The notes beneath the pieces are model-generated. The model was given only the letters and a program-made list of their open reading frames with translations. It had not been told where the DNA came from and did no database searches. A DNA stretch of 64,000 bases from an uncultured Thermoanaerobaculia bacterium (GTDB lineage Bacteria; Acidobacteriota; Thermoanaerobaculia; Multivoradales; Multivoraceae), in NCBI GenBank assembly GCA_951812325.1, contig OX638294.1:3634859-3698858 (forward strand), read 5' to 3'. The position numbers and the translations under genes are program-made. Of the stretch, positions 1-7,567 are shown one piece after another (positions within the stretch are counted from its first letter, which is position 1; every line of letters starts with the position of its first letter).

Positions 1-1306
1 CCCGTTCTATGAGCGGTTGAACGAGGTCCTGGAGTCGGCGGGATTCGACGAGTTCGTGGAGTCGGCGTGTGCGGGGTTCTACGCTGAGCGCATGGGGCGT
101 CCGAGCCTGCGTCCGGGCCGGTACTTCCGGCTGTTTCTGTTGGGCTACTTCGAGGGTCTGGACTCGGAGCGGGGAATCGCCTGGCGGGCTCAGGATTCCC
201 TGAGCGTTCGCTGGTTCCTGGATTTGGGTGTAACCGAATCGGCGCCGGATCATTCGACGATTTCCCGCACTCGGCGGCGGATCGACTTGGAGACTCACAA
301 GCGAGTGTTTTCGTGGGTTCTCGGCCGTTTGGCGGAGTCCGGGCTGGTGTCGGGCAAGACGTTGGGCGTGGATGCGACGACTCTGGAGGCGAACGCGGCA
401 CTGCGCAGCATCGTGCGGCGGGACACCGGGGCGGACTACGATGAGTTCGTGCGGGGTCTGGCGGAGGCCTCGGGCGTGCCCACACTGACGCGGGCGGATT
501 TGGTCCGTTTCGACCGCAAGCGCAAGAAGAAGCTGCCGAACGAGGAGTGGCAGAATCCTCACGATCGGGAGGCTGAGATCACGAAGATGAAGGATGGCCG
601 CACGCACTTGGCGTACAAGGCGGAACAGGCGGTGGATCTGGAGAACGGGACCATCCTGGGCGTGACGATTCATGGCGGCGCGAAGGGCGATACGGATTCG
701 CTGTCCGAGACGCTTGAGGAGACGTTCGAGCAGGTGGAGTCGGCACTCGGAGACTCGTGGGCGATCCAGGAGGTGGTTGCAGACAAGGGCTACCACAGCA
801 ACGGCGTTCTCGCCTCGATGGACGAGTTGGGGCTTCGCAGCTATATCGCCGAACCGAACCGCGGTCGCCGTCGTTGGAAGGGCAAGAAGGACCTGCAGGC
901 AATCGTTTACGCGAACCGTCGACGGATTCGAGGGGATCGGAGCAAGCGGCTGCATCGTCAGCGTGGCGAACTCCTTGAACGACCGTTTGCTCATCAGTTC
1001 GAGACCGGCGGCATGAGGCGACTGCATCTGCGCGGGTGCCGCAATGTGCTCAAGCGCGTCTGCATTCATGCCTGCGGCTTCAATCTCGGCCTCCTGATGC
1101 GTCAGCTCGTGGGGGTTGGAACGCCACGGGCCCTCCAGAGCCGCTCCGCGGCGGTCCGGCGCGCCCTCGCTGGCCGATGTACGCCGCTTTGGCAGCCCCT
1201 TGCAGCGTCAATTCGGCGAATCTTCGCCCGATGGCTGGGAAACCGCTTCGAGGTGAGACCCGGAATCAACTTCGTCTCTTTCGGCACCGAGCAACCGCGA
1301 CTCTGA
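1..1306 (+). CDS. IS1182-type DDE transposase, 5' end outside the window
   Basis: Transposase of the IS1182/IS4-like DDE group, which would cut and rejoin element DNA. The reading frame is open from the window edge (residues PFYERLNEVL precede the first possible start, a TTG at 17), so only the extreme N-terminus is missing. It has the N-terminal DUF772-like region (YFRLFLLGYFEGLDSERGIAW), a first catalytic Asp in LGVDATTLEANA, a second in VVADKGYHS, and a C-terminal block ending GMRRLHLRGCRN then GFNLGLLMRQL that is typical of the family. The last ~35 codons are part of a 158-bp direct repeat found again 813 bp downstream. Family assignment is by recognised motifs; terminal inverted repeats were not located. 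Confidence 0.85.
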   Translation, partial: PFYERLNEVLESAGFDEFVESACAGFYAERMGRPSLRPGRYFRLFLLGYFEGLDSERGIAWRAQDSLSVRWFLDLGVTESAPDHSTISRTRRRIDLETHKRVFSWVLGRLAESGLVSGKTLGVDATTLEANAALRSIVRRDTGADYDEFVRGLAEASGVPTLTRADLVRFDRKRKKKLPNEEWQNPHDREAEITKMKDGRTHLAYKAEQAVDLENGTILGVTIHGGAKGDTDSLSETLEETFEQVESALGDSWAIQEVVADKGYHSNGVLASMDELGLRSYIAEPNRGRRRWKGKKDLQAIVYANRRRIRGDRSKRLHRQRGELLERPFAHQFETGGMRRLHLRGCRNVLKRVCIHACGFNLGLLMRQLVGVGTPRALQSRSAAVRRALAGRCTPLWQPLAASIRRIFARWLGNRFEVRPGINFVSFGTEQPRL

Positions 1307-1354
1307 ACCAACCGCCCGGCTCCGGCGGCACGACGACTTCTTCCACGGGCTGCT
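1197..1354 (+). repeat. 158-bp direct repeat, copy 1 (IS1182 3' end)
   Basis: This block covers the last codons of the IS1182-type transposase and about 50 bp beyond its stop, ending in CCACGGGCTGCT. It recurs at 2010-2167 at a constant offset of 813 bp, with roughly ten mismatches and no length change. It is probably the right end of the insertion sequence. The IS4 fragment lies exactly between the two copies. Confidence 0.9.
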
Positions 1355-1355
1355 G

Positions 1356-1904
1356 CGGCAGCCGCAGCGTCTGCGCGACCTCGATGTCCGACCCCTTCCC
1401 ATCCGTCACGCTCACAAACGACGGCAGGTGGCCGGCATGGTCGAGGCCGACATGGACCTTGATCGCCCCCTTGCTCTTGCTGTACTTCGCCCACGGAAAC
1501 ACCGCGAGGCAGAGGTCGATGTGTGTCGCGTCCAGGGACAGGAGCGGGTTCTTGAACCGAAACCGGTGGCCGGGCGCGACGCGCCGGCAGCGGTCGAGAA
1601 GACGGTTGAACTGCAGCTCGAAGAGCTCGTGAGGCTGCTCCGCGTTGACGCGCGCAAGCGAGGACCGTGCGACCCGCCCGACCCCGAGATGGTAGAGCTT
1701 CTGTTTCTGGGCCTCCAGATTCGACACCACATCCCGCAGGCTGCGCCGACCCGAGAGCTGCGCCATCGCCATCGCCACGAACTGGCTCCACCGGCTCATG
1801 GACCGGAGTTTCATCCCTTTGTGGTGCCTCCGGGCGTCCTGCTCGAACTCATGTCTCGACACCATCCTGAGGAGCTGGCCGAGTACGGTGCTATGATGTG
1901 CCAT
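1356..1904 (-). pseudogene. IS4-family transposase, N-terminal half only
   Basis: N-terminal ~180 residues of an IS4-family transposase of the DUF4372 type. The natural start is the ATG at 1904 (MAHHSTVLGQLL...), although the frame stays open to 1961. The first catalytic Asp is in LSLDATHIDLCL. Homology stops after SDIEVAQTLRLP at about 1360, just before the second catalytic Asp would occur; the open frame then runs antisense through the IS1182 tail to 1266 and that part is not transposase. Upstream, 1905-2009 looks like the remaining left end of the element. It is truncated and cannot be active. Confidence 0.8.
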
Positions 1905-2009
1905 GGGTCTGAATCCTCCTTGTAGGCATTGGCTTCTTCGACCAAACCAATGATACAGCAAGGCGCGGATTCAGACCCTTTTCTCAACCCAGTCTATGAG
2001 CCAGCAATG

Positions 2010-2167
2010 CCCTTGCAGCGTCAATTCGGCGAATCTTCGCCCGATGGCTGGGAAACCGCTTCGAGGTGAGACCCGGAATCAACTTCGTCTCTTTTGGTAC
2101 GGAGCAACCGCGACTCTGAACTAACCACCCGGCTCCGGCCGCACGGCGACTTCTGCCACGGGCTGCT
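2010..2167 (+). repeat. 158-bp direct repeat, copy 2 (isolated IS1182 tail)
   Basis: Second copy of the IS1182 3'-end block, with no transposase in front of it. Its last base touches the stop codon of the leftward membrane-protein gene (TAG, 2168-2166). It is most simply a leftover of another IS1182 copy that was interrupted by the IS4-type element. Confidence 0.85.
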
Positions 2168-2636
2168 AGCGCCGCTCGCCGGGCCGTCTTCGCCGTCGCT
2201 TGACTTCCTCATCCAAACGAGATTGCTGGTGCTGCATAATCGAGACCGGCAGGTCGAATGAGGCAACGAACGCGAACACTCCGAGGCTTAGCGCAGCCCT
2301 TGCAACCACTTCGACCTCATCCCACAGCGATCCTGCGAGCGCCAAGCCCACTACTATCAAGTACACATAGAAGAGACATGCGTGCCGCCGCAAGACTCGA
2401 CGGAGCTCGGCCCGATGCAAACTCGCCATCCTCCAGCTGCCCGAGTAGAGCGTGCGCTCACCGCAGAGCGTCATCAGAACAACGAGTACACCTGCGAGGA
2501 TCGAGAAAACGGCCACCAAGATGTCAAGCGTGGCACCATCCTTGCTCGGCACGACGCCGGCAAACCACGTCCAGCCCCCAAGGGCCAGCCCAAGAGCGAC
2601 CCACACGACTCGCCCGACCGCAACCCTTCGACTCAT
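2166..2636 (-). CDS. Small four-helix membrane protein, coupled to the upstream gene
   Basis: A 156-residue protein of unknown function. The start is the ATG at 2636 because it overlaps the stop of the upstream gene as ATGA, the mark of translational coupling; a longer frame to 2693 exists but lies inside that gene. Hydrophobic segments (VVWVALGLALGGWTWFAGVV, LDILVAVFSILAGVLVVLMT, FYVYLIVVGLALAGSLW, ALSLGVFAFVASFDLPVSI) point to four membrane helices. The C-terminus is strongly basic (KRRRRRPGERR). A membrane protein paired with a soluble protein in an island rich in defence genes recalls two-gene abortive-infection systems, but I recognise no family. Confidence 0.7.
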   Translation of the reverse strand: MSRRVAVGRVVWVALGLALGGWTWFAGVVPSKDGATLDILVAVFSILAGVLVVLMTLCGERTLYSGSWRMASLHRAELRRVLRRHACLFYVYLIVVGLALAGSLWDEVEVVARAALSLGVFAFVASFDLPVSIMQHQQSRLDEEVKRRRRRPGERR

Positions 2637-3607
2637 TGCTCGGTTGCGGCGGAACTCACTAGAGCGTCCAGATAGCTGTCCATCTCTTCCCACGCTTGGT
2701 TGTAACTCACCGTCTTCGCGGAAGCTCTGATCCTCACGGAGTGCTTCAACACGAGAGCGCCTTGGCGAATCCGCTGGCCCGTCTTCGTTACAATCTCCAC
2801 CGCATCGTCGGGGCTGTTCTCAGCGATTTCTTGCGCCATGGGCGAGAACTCCTCCGGTGTCAGGCCCTTCTTTCGGCCGTCCAGCTTGACTACAAGCTTA
2901 GCGCTGACGTTCTCGGCCTCGGCAAGCCTCCGTTGATCCTCTTCTCTCGTGAATAGGTTGAGAACGACGTCAAGTCCCAACCGCTCGATGAGCGTCTCGG
3001 GCCTCACTTCAGGGGCCTTGGCCGTCGCCATGTACTGCCCGAAGTTCAGGTCGACAGCCTTGATGCCCTCGTCTCGGAGACCTCGAAGGACCTGGGGGTC
3101 GGCTATTGGCAGAAGCTGGAACCTTCGGGCTTTCTCGAACCGGTCGCCCCCCTTCGAGAGCAGGTTCCGGAGGTACTGCTCCATCGTCTTCAGGTGCAGG
3201 CCGCTTGGCATCAGCAGACAGTCGTTGCCCGAGATCAGGAACATCCCGTCGCCATCCAAGAAGTCAAAGGCGTCCTTGGGATCCTGAGCATCAAGGTCGC
3301 CTGAGCGGGACTTGTGCGGAACGGTCGACATCGCTTCGCCTTGGGTCCAGGCAGCGACATGGAGGAAGAGCCGGGGTGGCTTGCCCGGCTGAGAACGGCG
3401 AACCCGACGATGGCGAACCTCCGCTCGGCCGCCCCTGAGGTCAAGTTGAGTGTCCTGGACCGAGTCCAGACAGCATTCAAGAGCCTCCAGTAGCGTACCG
3501 GTGTAGTCGTTTGCAGGCCACGCAGCCCGCAGGTACGAGACCGTGCGTTTCTTCTCCGCTTGCTTCAAATCTCTCGCACGTCTTGATTCGTTCCCCTTTC
3601 GCCCCAA
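2633..3607 (-). CDS. Unknown soluble protein, first gene of a two-gene unit
   Basis: A 324-residue protein that I cannot assign. The N-terminus is basic (MGRKGNESRRARDLKQAEKKR). The middle contains a hydrophobic core (FDFLDGDGMFLISGNDCLLM) and a segment VDLNFGQYMATAKAPEV, and the rest is charged and probably helical. There is no signal peptide or membrane helix. It overlaps the following membrane-protein gene by 4 bp. The pair is bounded by insertion-sequence remnants on both sides, which suggests acquisition by transfer. A Kiwa-like (membrane plus cytosolic) arrangement was considered, but I see no clear KwaB feature. A profile search would be needed to name it. Confidence 0.65.
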   Translation of the reverse strand: MGRKGNESRRARDLKQAEKKRTVSYLRAAWPANDYTGTLLEALECCLDSVQDTQLDLRGGRAEVRHRRVRRSQPGKPPRLFLHVAAWTQGEAMSTVPHKSRSGDLDAQDPKDAFDFLDGDGMFLISGNDCLLMPSGLHLKTMEQYLRNLLSKGGDRFEKARRFQLLPIADPQVLRGLRDEGIKAVDLNFGQYMATAKAPEVRPETLIERLGLDVVLNLFTREEDQRRLAEAENVSAKLVVKLDGRKKGLTPEEFSPMAQEIAENSPDDAVEIVTKTGQRIRQGALVLKHSVRIRASAKTVSYNQAWEEMDSYLDALVSSAATEQ

Positions 3608-3842
3608 AAGGCGGCGCGGCCGCGACGCAATCTCACCCTACCACGCCACAACCGAACCTGCGGCGACTAGCCCGCATATCTCACCGAGTGGTTCGAAATC
3701 GGGTCCCTTTCTGCGGGACAATTCAGGTGCCAAGAGAGATTTGGACGATCCAGAGGAGAGGGACCCATGATGACAGTGAGGTGGTCCCGGAAAACTGGAC
3801 AGGTGGCTAAGGTGTACTCCTCTACCACGAGGAGGCCAGAGA
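3608..3842. other. Intergenic stretch with the left end of an IS3-type element
   Basis: No gene seen in the first ~170 bp. From about 3782 the sequence TGGTCCCGGAAAACTGGACA is the kind of terminal sequence found in IS3-family elements, lying ~60 bp before orfA. Confidence 0.6.
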
Positions 3843-4158
3843 ATGAGGAAGCGTCGGAAGTTCACGGCGGCGTTCAAGTCGAAGGTGGCTCTTGAGGCGC
3901 TGCGCGAGGAGAAGCCGATTTCGGCGATCGCGTCGCGCCACGGGATTCACCCGAATCAGGTGAGCAGTTGGAAGCGTAAGGCGATCGAGGGGATGAAGGA
4001 GACCTTTTCGGCCGGGCCGGAGCGTCGCCGTGACCACGAGGCGGAGATCAGGGACCTGCACGCGAAGATCGGGGAGTTGACGGTCGAGCGGGATTTCTTG
4101 TCCAGGGGGCTCGGGCACTGAGCCGGGCCGAGCGCGTGCGGATAATCGATCGCGGGGC
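3782..4158 (+). mobile_element. Truncated IS3-family element (left end, orfA, first codons of orfB)
   Basis: The left terminal sequence, a complete orfA and the first codons of orfB are present; the catalytic part of OrfB and the right end are gone. The break point coincides with the antisense hsdM remnant. Confidence 0.75.
3843..4121 (+). CDS. IS3-family transposase OrfA
   Basis: A 92-residue protein with the N-terminal helix-turn-helix of IS3-family OrfA proteins: RRKFTAAFKSKVALEAL, then ISAIASRHGIHPNQVSSWKR, followed by a leucine-zipper-like stretch (EIRDLHAKIGELTVERDFL). In complete elements this protein binds the ends and is fused to OrfB by -1 frameshifting. Here only about 13 codons of OrfB (ALSRAERVRIIDRGA) follow before the sequence changes at ~4158 into the tail of an antisense hsdM fragment. 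The element is therefore dead, although orfA itself is intact. Confidence 0.85.
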   Translation: MRKRRKFTAAFKSKVALEALREEKPISAIASRHGIHPNQVSSWKRKAIEGMKETFSAGPERRRDHEAEIRDLHAKIGELTVERDFLSRGLGH

Positions 4159-4159
4159 C

Positions 4160-4334
4160 GACCTCTTCAAGCGTCGCACTCTTGCAGAAACGAGCTTTGT
4201 CCTCATACTCAACGACCTTCCCCGCCGTGCCATGCATGGTAGGTCGCGGCGATCTCGGCGACCTCCTCGGAGGTGAACACCCGGTGCGTGCGGTCCGCCA
4301 TCCGGCCCAGATCGCGGGCGTCGATGAACAAACC
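4160..4334 (-). pseudogene. C-terminal fragment of a type I methyltransferase (HsdM)
   Basis: Reading leftward the frame gives [19 protein letters not shown], then [16 protein letters not shown] and FCKSATLEEV. This is the conserved C-terminal block of HsdM, the adenine-methylating subunit of type I restriction-modification systems. The catalytic NPPF region is absent, and the remnant is cut by the IS3 fragment on its 3' side. There is no start codon, so it is a relic. A small HsdS-like tail at 49311-49457 is a separate relic. Confidence 0.8.
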
Positions 4335-4357
4335 TCGCCGCCTCTACACCGCCTCGG

Positions 4358-5503
4358 TCACGATTCCGCCTCTTCTTCCATCTTGCCATCATGATTCTCT
4401 GTCACGATCCGGGAGTGCCGAAGGCGCCACCGCTGCTTCTGGCGTTCAAGGTCACCTTTGAGCAAGACTGGCTCTCGTGCCTGATGGGCCTCTATTGCTC
4501 GATCATAGTCCTCCGGTTCCAACACGGCGACCACGGATTGGGTCTTGCCATCGATGGACGTGCGGACGGTGATCGTGCCTTCGGTTTCGTCCTCCTCCCG
4601 CTTGAGTCGATGGACCACGCCGAACAGGACCACGTCGGGACGCGGTGAACGATCCCGGAACACGCGAGCCGCCTCCCGCAGGATGGGAGCGTCGGACGCC
4701 GCGAACCGGAACGTGTCCCGCGCCCTCGGCATCGGCCGCGTCCGCGCCCAGATGACGCTTGCTTCCACCGATGGAAACGACTCCGCAAGTCCCACAAGAG
4801 CCTCGCAGAAGTTCGCGCTCACTCCAGACGGCACAGCGTGCGAGAACGCATTCGAGTCACCGCTGACCGCCCTCTCGGTCGCTTGGCGCGTTGCCGCCAG
4901 GGCACTGGCCAAGCGCCGCGTCACGGCCCGCGCCAGCGGCTCCTGGTCCGGCGTCAGGTCCGGGTTCAGCGACACCTGCAACTGTGGCGGCACCACGGGC
5001 GATAGCAGTGTCACACCGTAACTCCCTTGCTCCGTCTGACCCAGACGCACCTGCTCCAGAAAGCGCCTGGCTTCCTTGTTGGCGCCCGGCCGATATACAG
5101 GTTGCGGGTTGGAGAGTGAGCAGGCGGCCGCAAGGACCATTCGCTGCGTGTCCCTGACGAGGCTCAGTCCTCTCTCCAGGGAGACAGTCCCGTCGGCGGC
5201 ATCATCTTCAACCCGCAAACGAACCGCGTCCCGGTCGGCAACAGCAAGGTCGCGGTAAAGGGAAAGCTGATCCAGATCGGCAGCCGTCGCGAACATCTGC
5301 AGGAGCTGTCGGACGACGCTAGCGTAGTCGCCCAGTCTGTCCGTGCGCGGAACAATGATCTCAGGCAGTTCTTCGTTGACATACACATCCGAGAAATCGC
5401 CATAGGGCTTGGCTTTCGTCCAGCCGGCGGAACGTGCATAAGCCGAAAGGGCCGCCGGAGAGACGGCGAGGAGCGCGTCCCGATCCTGGATCTCCACTCT
5501 CAT
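4358..5503 (-). CDS. Unknown 381-residue protein
   Basis: I do not recognise this protein. It is soluble and begins MRVEIQDRDALLAVSPAALS. It has a central charged/hydrophobic mix and a C-terminal part (VVLFGVVHRLKREEDETEGT, then SVVAVLEPEDYDRAIEAH) that looks like a beta-rich domain. The start is well supported: GGGAGA lies just upstream and the ATG overlaps the TGA of a short upstream frame as ATGA. The next feature downstream is an hsdM relic on the same strand, so the gene may once have belonged to a type I restriction locus, but that is inference from position only. Confidence 0.65.
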   Translation of the reverse strand: MRVEIQDRDALLAVSPAALSAYARSAGWTKAKPYGDFSDVYVNEELPEIIVPRTDRLGDYASVVRQLLQMFATAADLDQLSLYRDLAVADRDAVRLRVEDDAADGTVSLERGLSLVRDTQRMVLAAACSLSNPQPVYRPGANKEARRFLEQVRLGQTEQGSYGVTLLSPVVPPQLQVSLNPDLTPDQEPLARAVTRRLASALAATRQATERAVSGDSNAFSHAVPSGVSANFCEALVGLAESFPSVEASVIWARTRPMPRARDTFRFAASDAPILREAARVFRDRSPRPDVVLFGVVHRLKREEDETEGTITVRTSIDGKTQSVVAVLEPEDYDRAIEAHQAREPVLLKGDLERQKQRWRLRHSRIVTENHDGKMEEEAES

Positions 5504-5589
5504 CGGATTCTCCCTTCTCTGGACTCGTTCATCAACCGCACCAGACTCCGGCCATCGAACAGGTTCGTCGTCGGGATCGGCACGGTCAC
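5500..5589 (-). pseudogene. Short coupled frame, probable 3' remnant of an upstream gene
   Basis: A 29-codon frame (from GTG at 5589: MTVPIPTTNLFDGRSLVRL...) whose TGA overlaps the ATG of the next gene as ATGA. The coupling suggests it is the tail of, or a tiny leader to, a larger gene once upstream; ordinary metabolic genes now begin 38 bp away. Confidence 0.4.
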
Positions 5590-5627
5590 GGTCGATACCT
5601 GACCCGAGACGGGCGGGGCCGGCGCCG

Positions 5628-7004
5628 CTAGTCGCCGCCGGCGCCAGCCCCGGCCCCGGTCGCTGCCGCTGCCGTGTGCTGCTCGTAGTCCTGTTCCGAG
5701 AGGAAGACGAAGTTCGTCCAGCCGATCGCCATGTCGTCGATCGTTCGGTTGCCCCAGCCGACCCAGGCGGTGGGGTCCGGGTTGTAGGGGTTGTTCTCCG
5801 AGTTGTCGTGGTACGAGGTCACGTGGAGGACGGTGCCGGCGGGGAACACCGGCGGGTTCTTGTACGGGTAGGCGATCTGCCAGTTGAAGTCGTAGTTCCG
5901 GATGCGGGTGAGCAGCTCGCGGCGGCCGTCGGTGTGGATCGCTTCGAGTTCCATCGCCTTGCCGCGGTAGTGCATGTGGGCCTGGAAGCTGATCAGCTGG
6001 ATCGGGCGGTCGAGCACGCGGTAGCCGTCGTGACGGACGTTGTCGGCGCCGGGCGGGATCGACAGCTCGTTGTTGAGCCAGCCGGTGCTGCCGGGCAGGC
6101 CGGCGAACAGCCGGGTGGAGACGATGCGGCGCCTGGGCACGACGCCGCGCGGGTAGAAGCCGAAGCCGATCCGCTGCCGGTCGCGGATCTCCTCGCCGAC
6201 TGAGTGGTAGTGCCCGCTGAAGCGGATGACCGAGCCGGCCATCAGCAGTTTGCCCGTGTTCTCGGAATAGATGTCGCCCGTGTTTCCCACCGCGTACTCG
6301 ATCAGCAGCGACCCGACAGGGTTGCCCTCGCGGTCGCGGCGGTTCGGGTCGTCGTCCCGCTCGAAGAAGTCCTCGCCCACGTAGTCCGCGTCGTCCTGGA
6401 TCGCGTAGACCATCGTGTGATGGACGGTCCGGCGGCCCGCCTTGCTCGGTTTGACCTCGATCCAGCGGATGTAGCGGTCCTCGGTCAGGCCGGTTTCCGC
6501 GAGGAAGCTGACGAACAGGTCGGGACCCTCCGGAGGAACGACCATGTCCTCCTGCATTTCGACGACCAGGTCGGGCTCGCCGTACTCCCATGCGTCGCCG
6601 TCGGGGAAGTCGATCGGCGCCGGCAGGTCGGCCGGGTTGCCGCGCGGTGACCCCGCGTCGACCCAGGCGGACACGGTGGCGATCTCCTCGTCGCTCAGAC
6701 TCGGGTCCGGTTCGTAGACGCCGATCGTGCGGTCGATGTGCCAGGGCGGCATCTCCCGGCTTGCCACGCGCCGCTTGATTGACCGTGCCCAGGGGCGCGC
6801 CTGCTCGTACGTGAGCAGCGACATCGGCGAGGCGGTCCCGGGTCGGTGGCAGCGCAGGCAGGAGCGCTGCAGGATGGGCGCGATGTCCCGGCTGAAGGTC
6901 GGTGCGCCGTCGTCGGCCGCGGCGGCGGGGGAGGCTGCCGGGGCGGCGAGGAAGCCGAGCAGCAGGATCGGCGCCGGAGTCATCGCGTGGAGAGTGCGGT
7001 TCAT
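5628..7004 (-). CDS. Exported cytochrome c / copper type II monooxygenase-like protein
   Basis: A 458-residue exported protein. It has a signal peptide (APILLLGFLAAPAASPAAAA), then a c-type heme motif SCLRCH (Cys49, Cys52, His53), then a large C-terminal domain resembling copper type II ascorbate-dependent monooxygenases. Candidate copper ligands are HHTM (about residue 194), SGHYHSVG (about 264) and QAHMHYRGK (about 341). In characterised members of the fold such sites hydroxylate C-H bonds with two coppers; the substrate here is unknown. It is the third gene of an AbgT transporter > secreted protein > oxidase row. The start codon lies in a 39-bp block repeated 73 bp upstream, so the upstream junction has been duplicated. 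Confidence 0.8.
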   Translation of the reverse strand: MNRTLHAMTPAPILLLGFLAAPAASPAAAADDGAPTFSRDIAPILQRSCLRCHRPGTASPMSLLTYEQARPWARSIKRRVASREMPPWHIDRTIGVYEPDPSLSDEEIATVSAWVDAGSPRGNPADLPAPIDFPDGDAWEYGEPDLVVEMQEDMVVPPEGPDLFVSFLAETGLTEDRYIRWIEVKPSKAGRRTVHHTMVYAIQDDADYVGEDFFERDDDPNRRDREGNPVGSLLIEYAVGNTGDIYSENTGKLLMAGSVIRFSGHYHSVGEEIRDRQRIGFGFYPRGVVPRRRIVSTRLFAGLPGSTGWLNNELSIPPGADNVRHDGYRVLDRPIQLISFQAHMHYRGKAMELEAIHTDGRRELLTRIRNYDFNWQIAYPYKNPPVFPAGTVLHVTSYHDNSENNPYNPDPTAWVGWGNRTIDDMAIGWTNFVFLSEQDYEQHTAAAATGAGAGAGGD

Positions 7005-7032
7005 CGTTCGCTCCGGGTTGGGGACGGTGGGG
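6994..7032. repeat. Direct repeat, copy 1 (over the monooxygenase start)
   Basis: About 39 bp, starting GTGCGGTTCATCGTTCGCTC and ending GGACGGTGGGGG, repeated at 7067-7105 with one change. It covers the monooxygenase ATG; copy 2 covers the stop of the preceding gene. Confidence 0.9.
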
Positions 7033-7066
7033 GTGTCAAGCGGGCCGATCGACTGCCAGGTTGCGT

Positions 7067-7105
7067 GTGCGGTTCATCGTTCGCTCCCGGTTGGGGACGG
7101 TGGGG
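7067..7105. repeat. Direct repeat, copy 2 (over the end of the secreted-protein gene)
   Basis: Second copy of the 39-bp block, 73 bp from the first. Both copies contain an overlapping TGA/ATG (on the minus strand GATGAACCGCA), so the ancestral genes were probably coupled before a tandem duplication separated them. Confidence 0.9.
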
Positions 7106-7565
7106 GCTCGACGCAGACGCCGCGTTCCGTGGTGGCCGTGTCGATCTGTTGCGCGCGGTGGTAGGCCATCGAGATGTTCTCGATCAGGTAGAGGGGATCG
7201 ATCCCCCCGCGTTCGGACGTGGTCTGCTCTTGCCCTGCCCAGATCAGCGTCCAGGCGAGGTTGCCCTCGTGGTCCTCCGGCAGGACGATGAGACAGACGT
7301 TGCGCTGGCGGCCCGGTTCGAACACGGTCGGCTGGCCGCGGTCCGCCGGTCCCGGGTCGAAGCCGTTCGCTTCGCCTGCCGGAATCTCGACCGCGACCGA
7401 GTTGTGGCTGTAGTAGCCGAACACGAGGACGGCCGTGCCGTCCTCGTTGAGGACGTATCCCTCGTACACCGGGTAGATCGGACGGTTCGGCTGCGCCCAG
7501 GTTGCCGACGCGAGCGAGACCGCGAACAGCAGGACAGGAGCCAGGACCGTTCGACGCCGAGCCAT
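7074..7565 (-). CDS. Small secreted protein of unknown function
   Basis: A 163-residue protein. It begins at the ATG at 7565, two bases after the AbgT transporter stop. A signal peptide is clear (MARRRTVLAPVLLFAVSL, cleavage near ATWAQ). The mature part starts PIYPVYEGYVLNEDGTAVL, has an FGYYSHNS stretch and a single VCLIVLPEDHEGN segment, and looks like a compact beta-rich periplasmic domain. I recognise no family. Its position between a transporter and a copper/heme oxidase suggests a periplasmic accessory role. The longer open frame to 7871 is antisense-like extension inside the transporter and was not used. Confidence 0.7.
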   Translation of the reverse strand: MARRRTVLAPVLLFAVSLASATWAQPNRPIYPVYEGYVLNEDGTAVLVFGYYSHNSVAVEIPAGEANGFDPGPADRGQPTVFEPGRQRNVCLIVLPEDHEGNLAWTLIWAGQEQTTSERGGIDPLYLIENISMAYHRAQQIDTATTERGVCVEPPPSPTGSER

Positions 7566-7567
7566 GA

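Noticed and set aside
1266..1355. C-terminal extension of the IS4 transposase
   Set aside because: This part of the frame is antisense to the IS1182 tail and has no transposase homology.
1905..2009. IS4-type ends as the source of the MITE termini
   Set aside because: The left-end sequence does not contain the CAGGRCCRTTCCAAAGTC terminus.
2166..3607. Kiwa system (KwaA/KwaB)
   Set aside because: Layout is similar, but I see no KwaB (DUF4868) features in the soluble protein.
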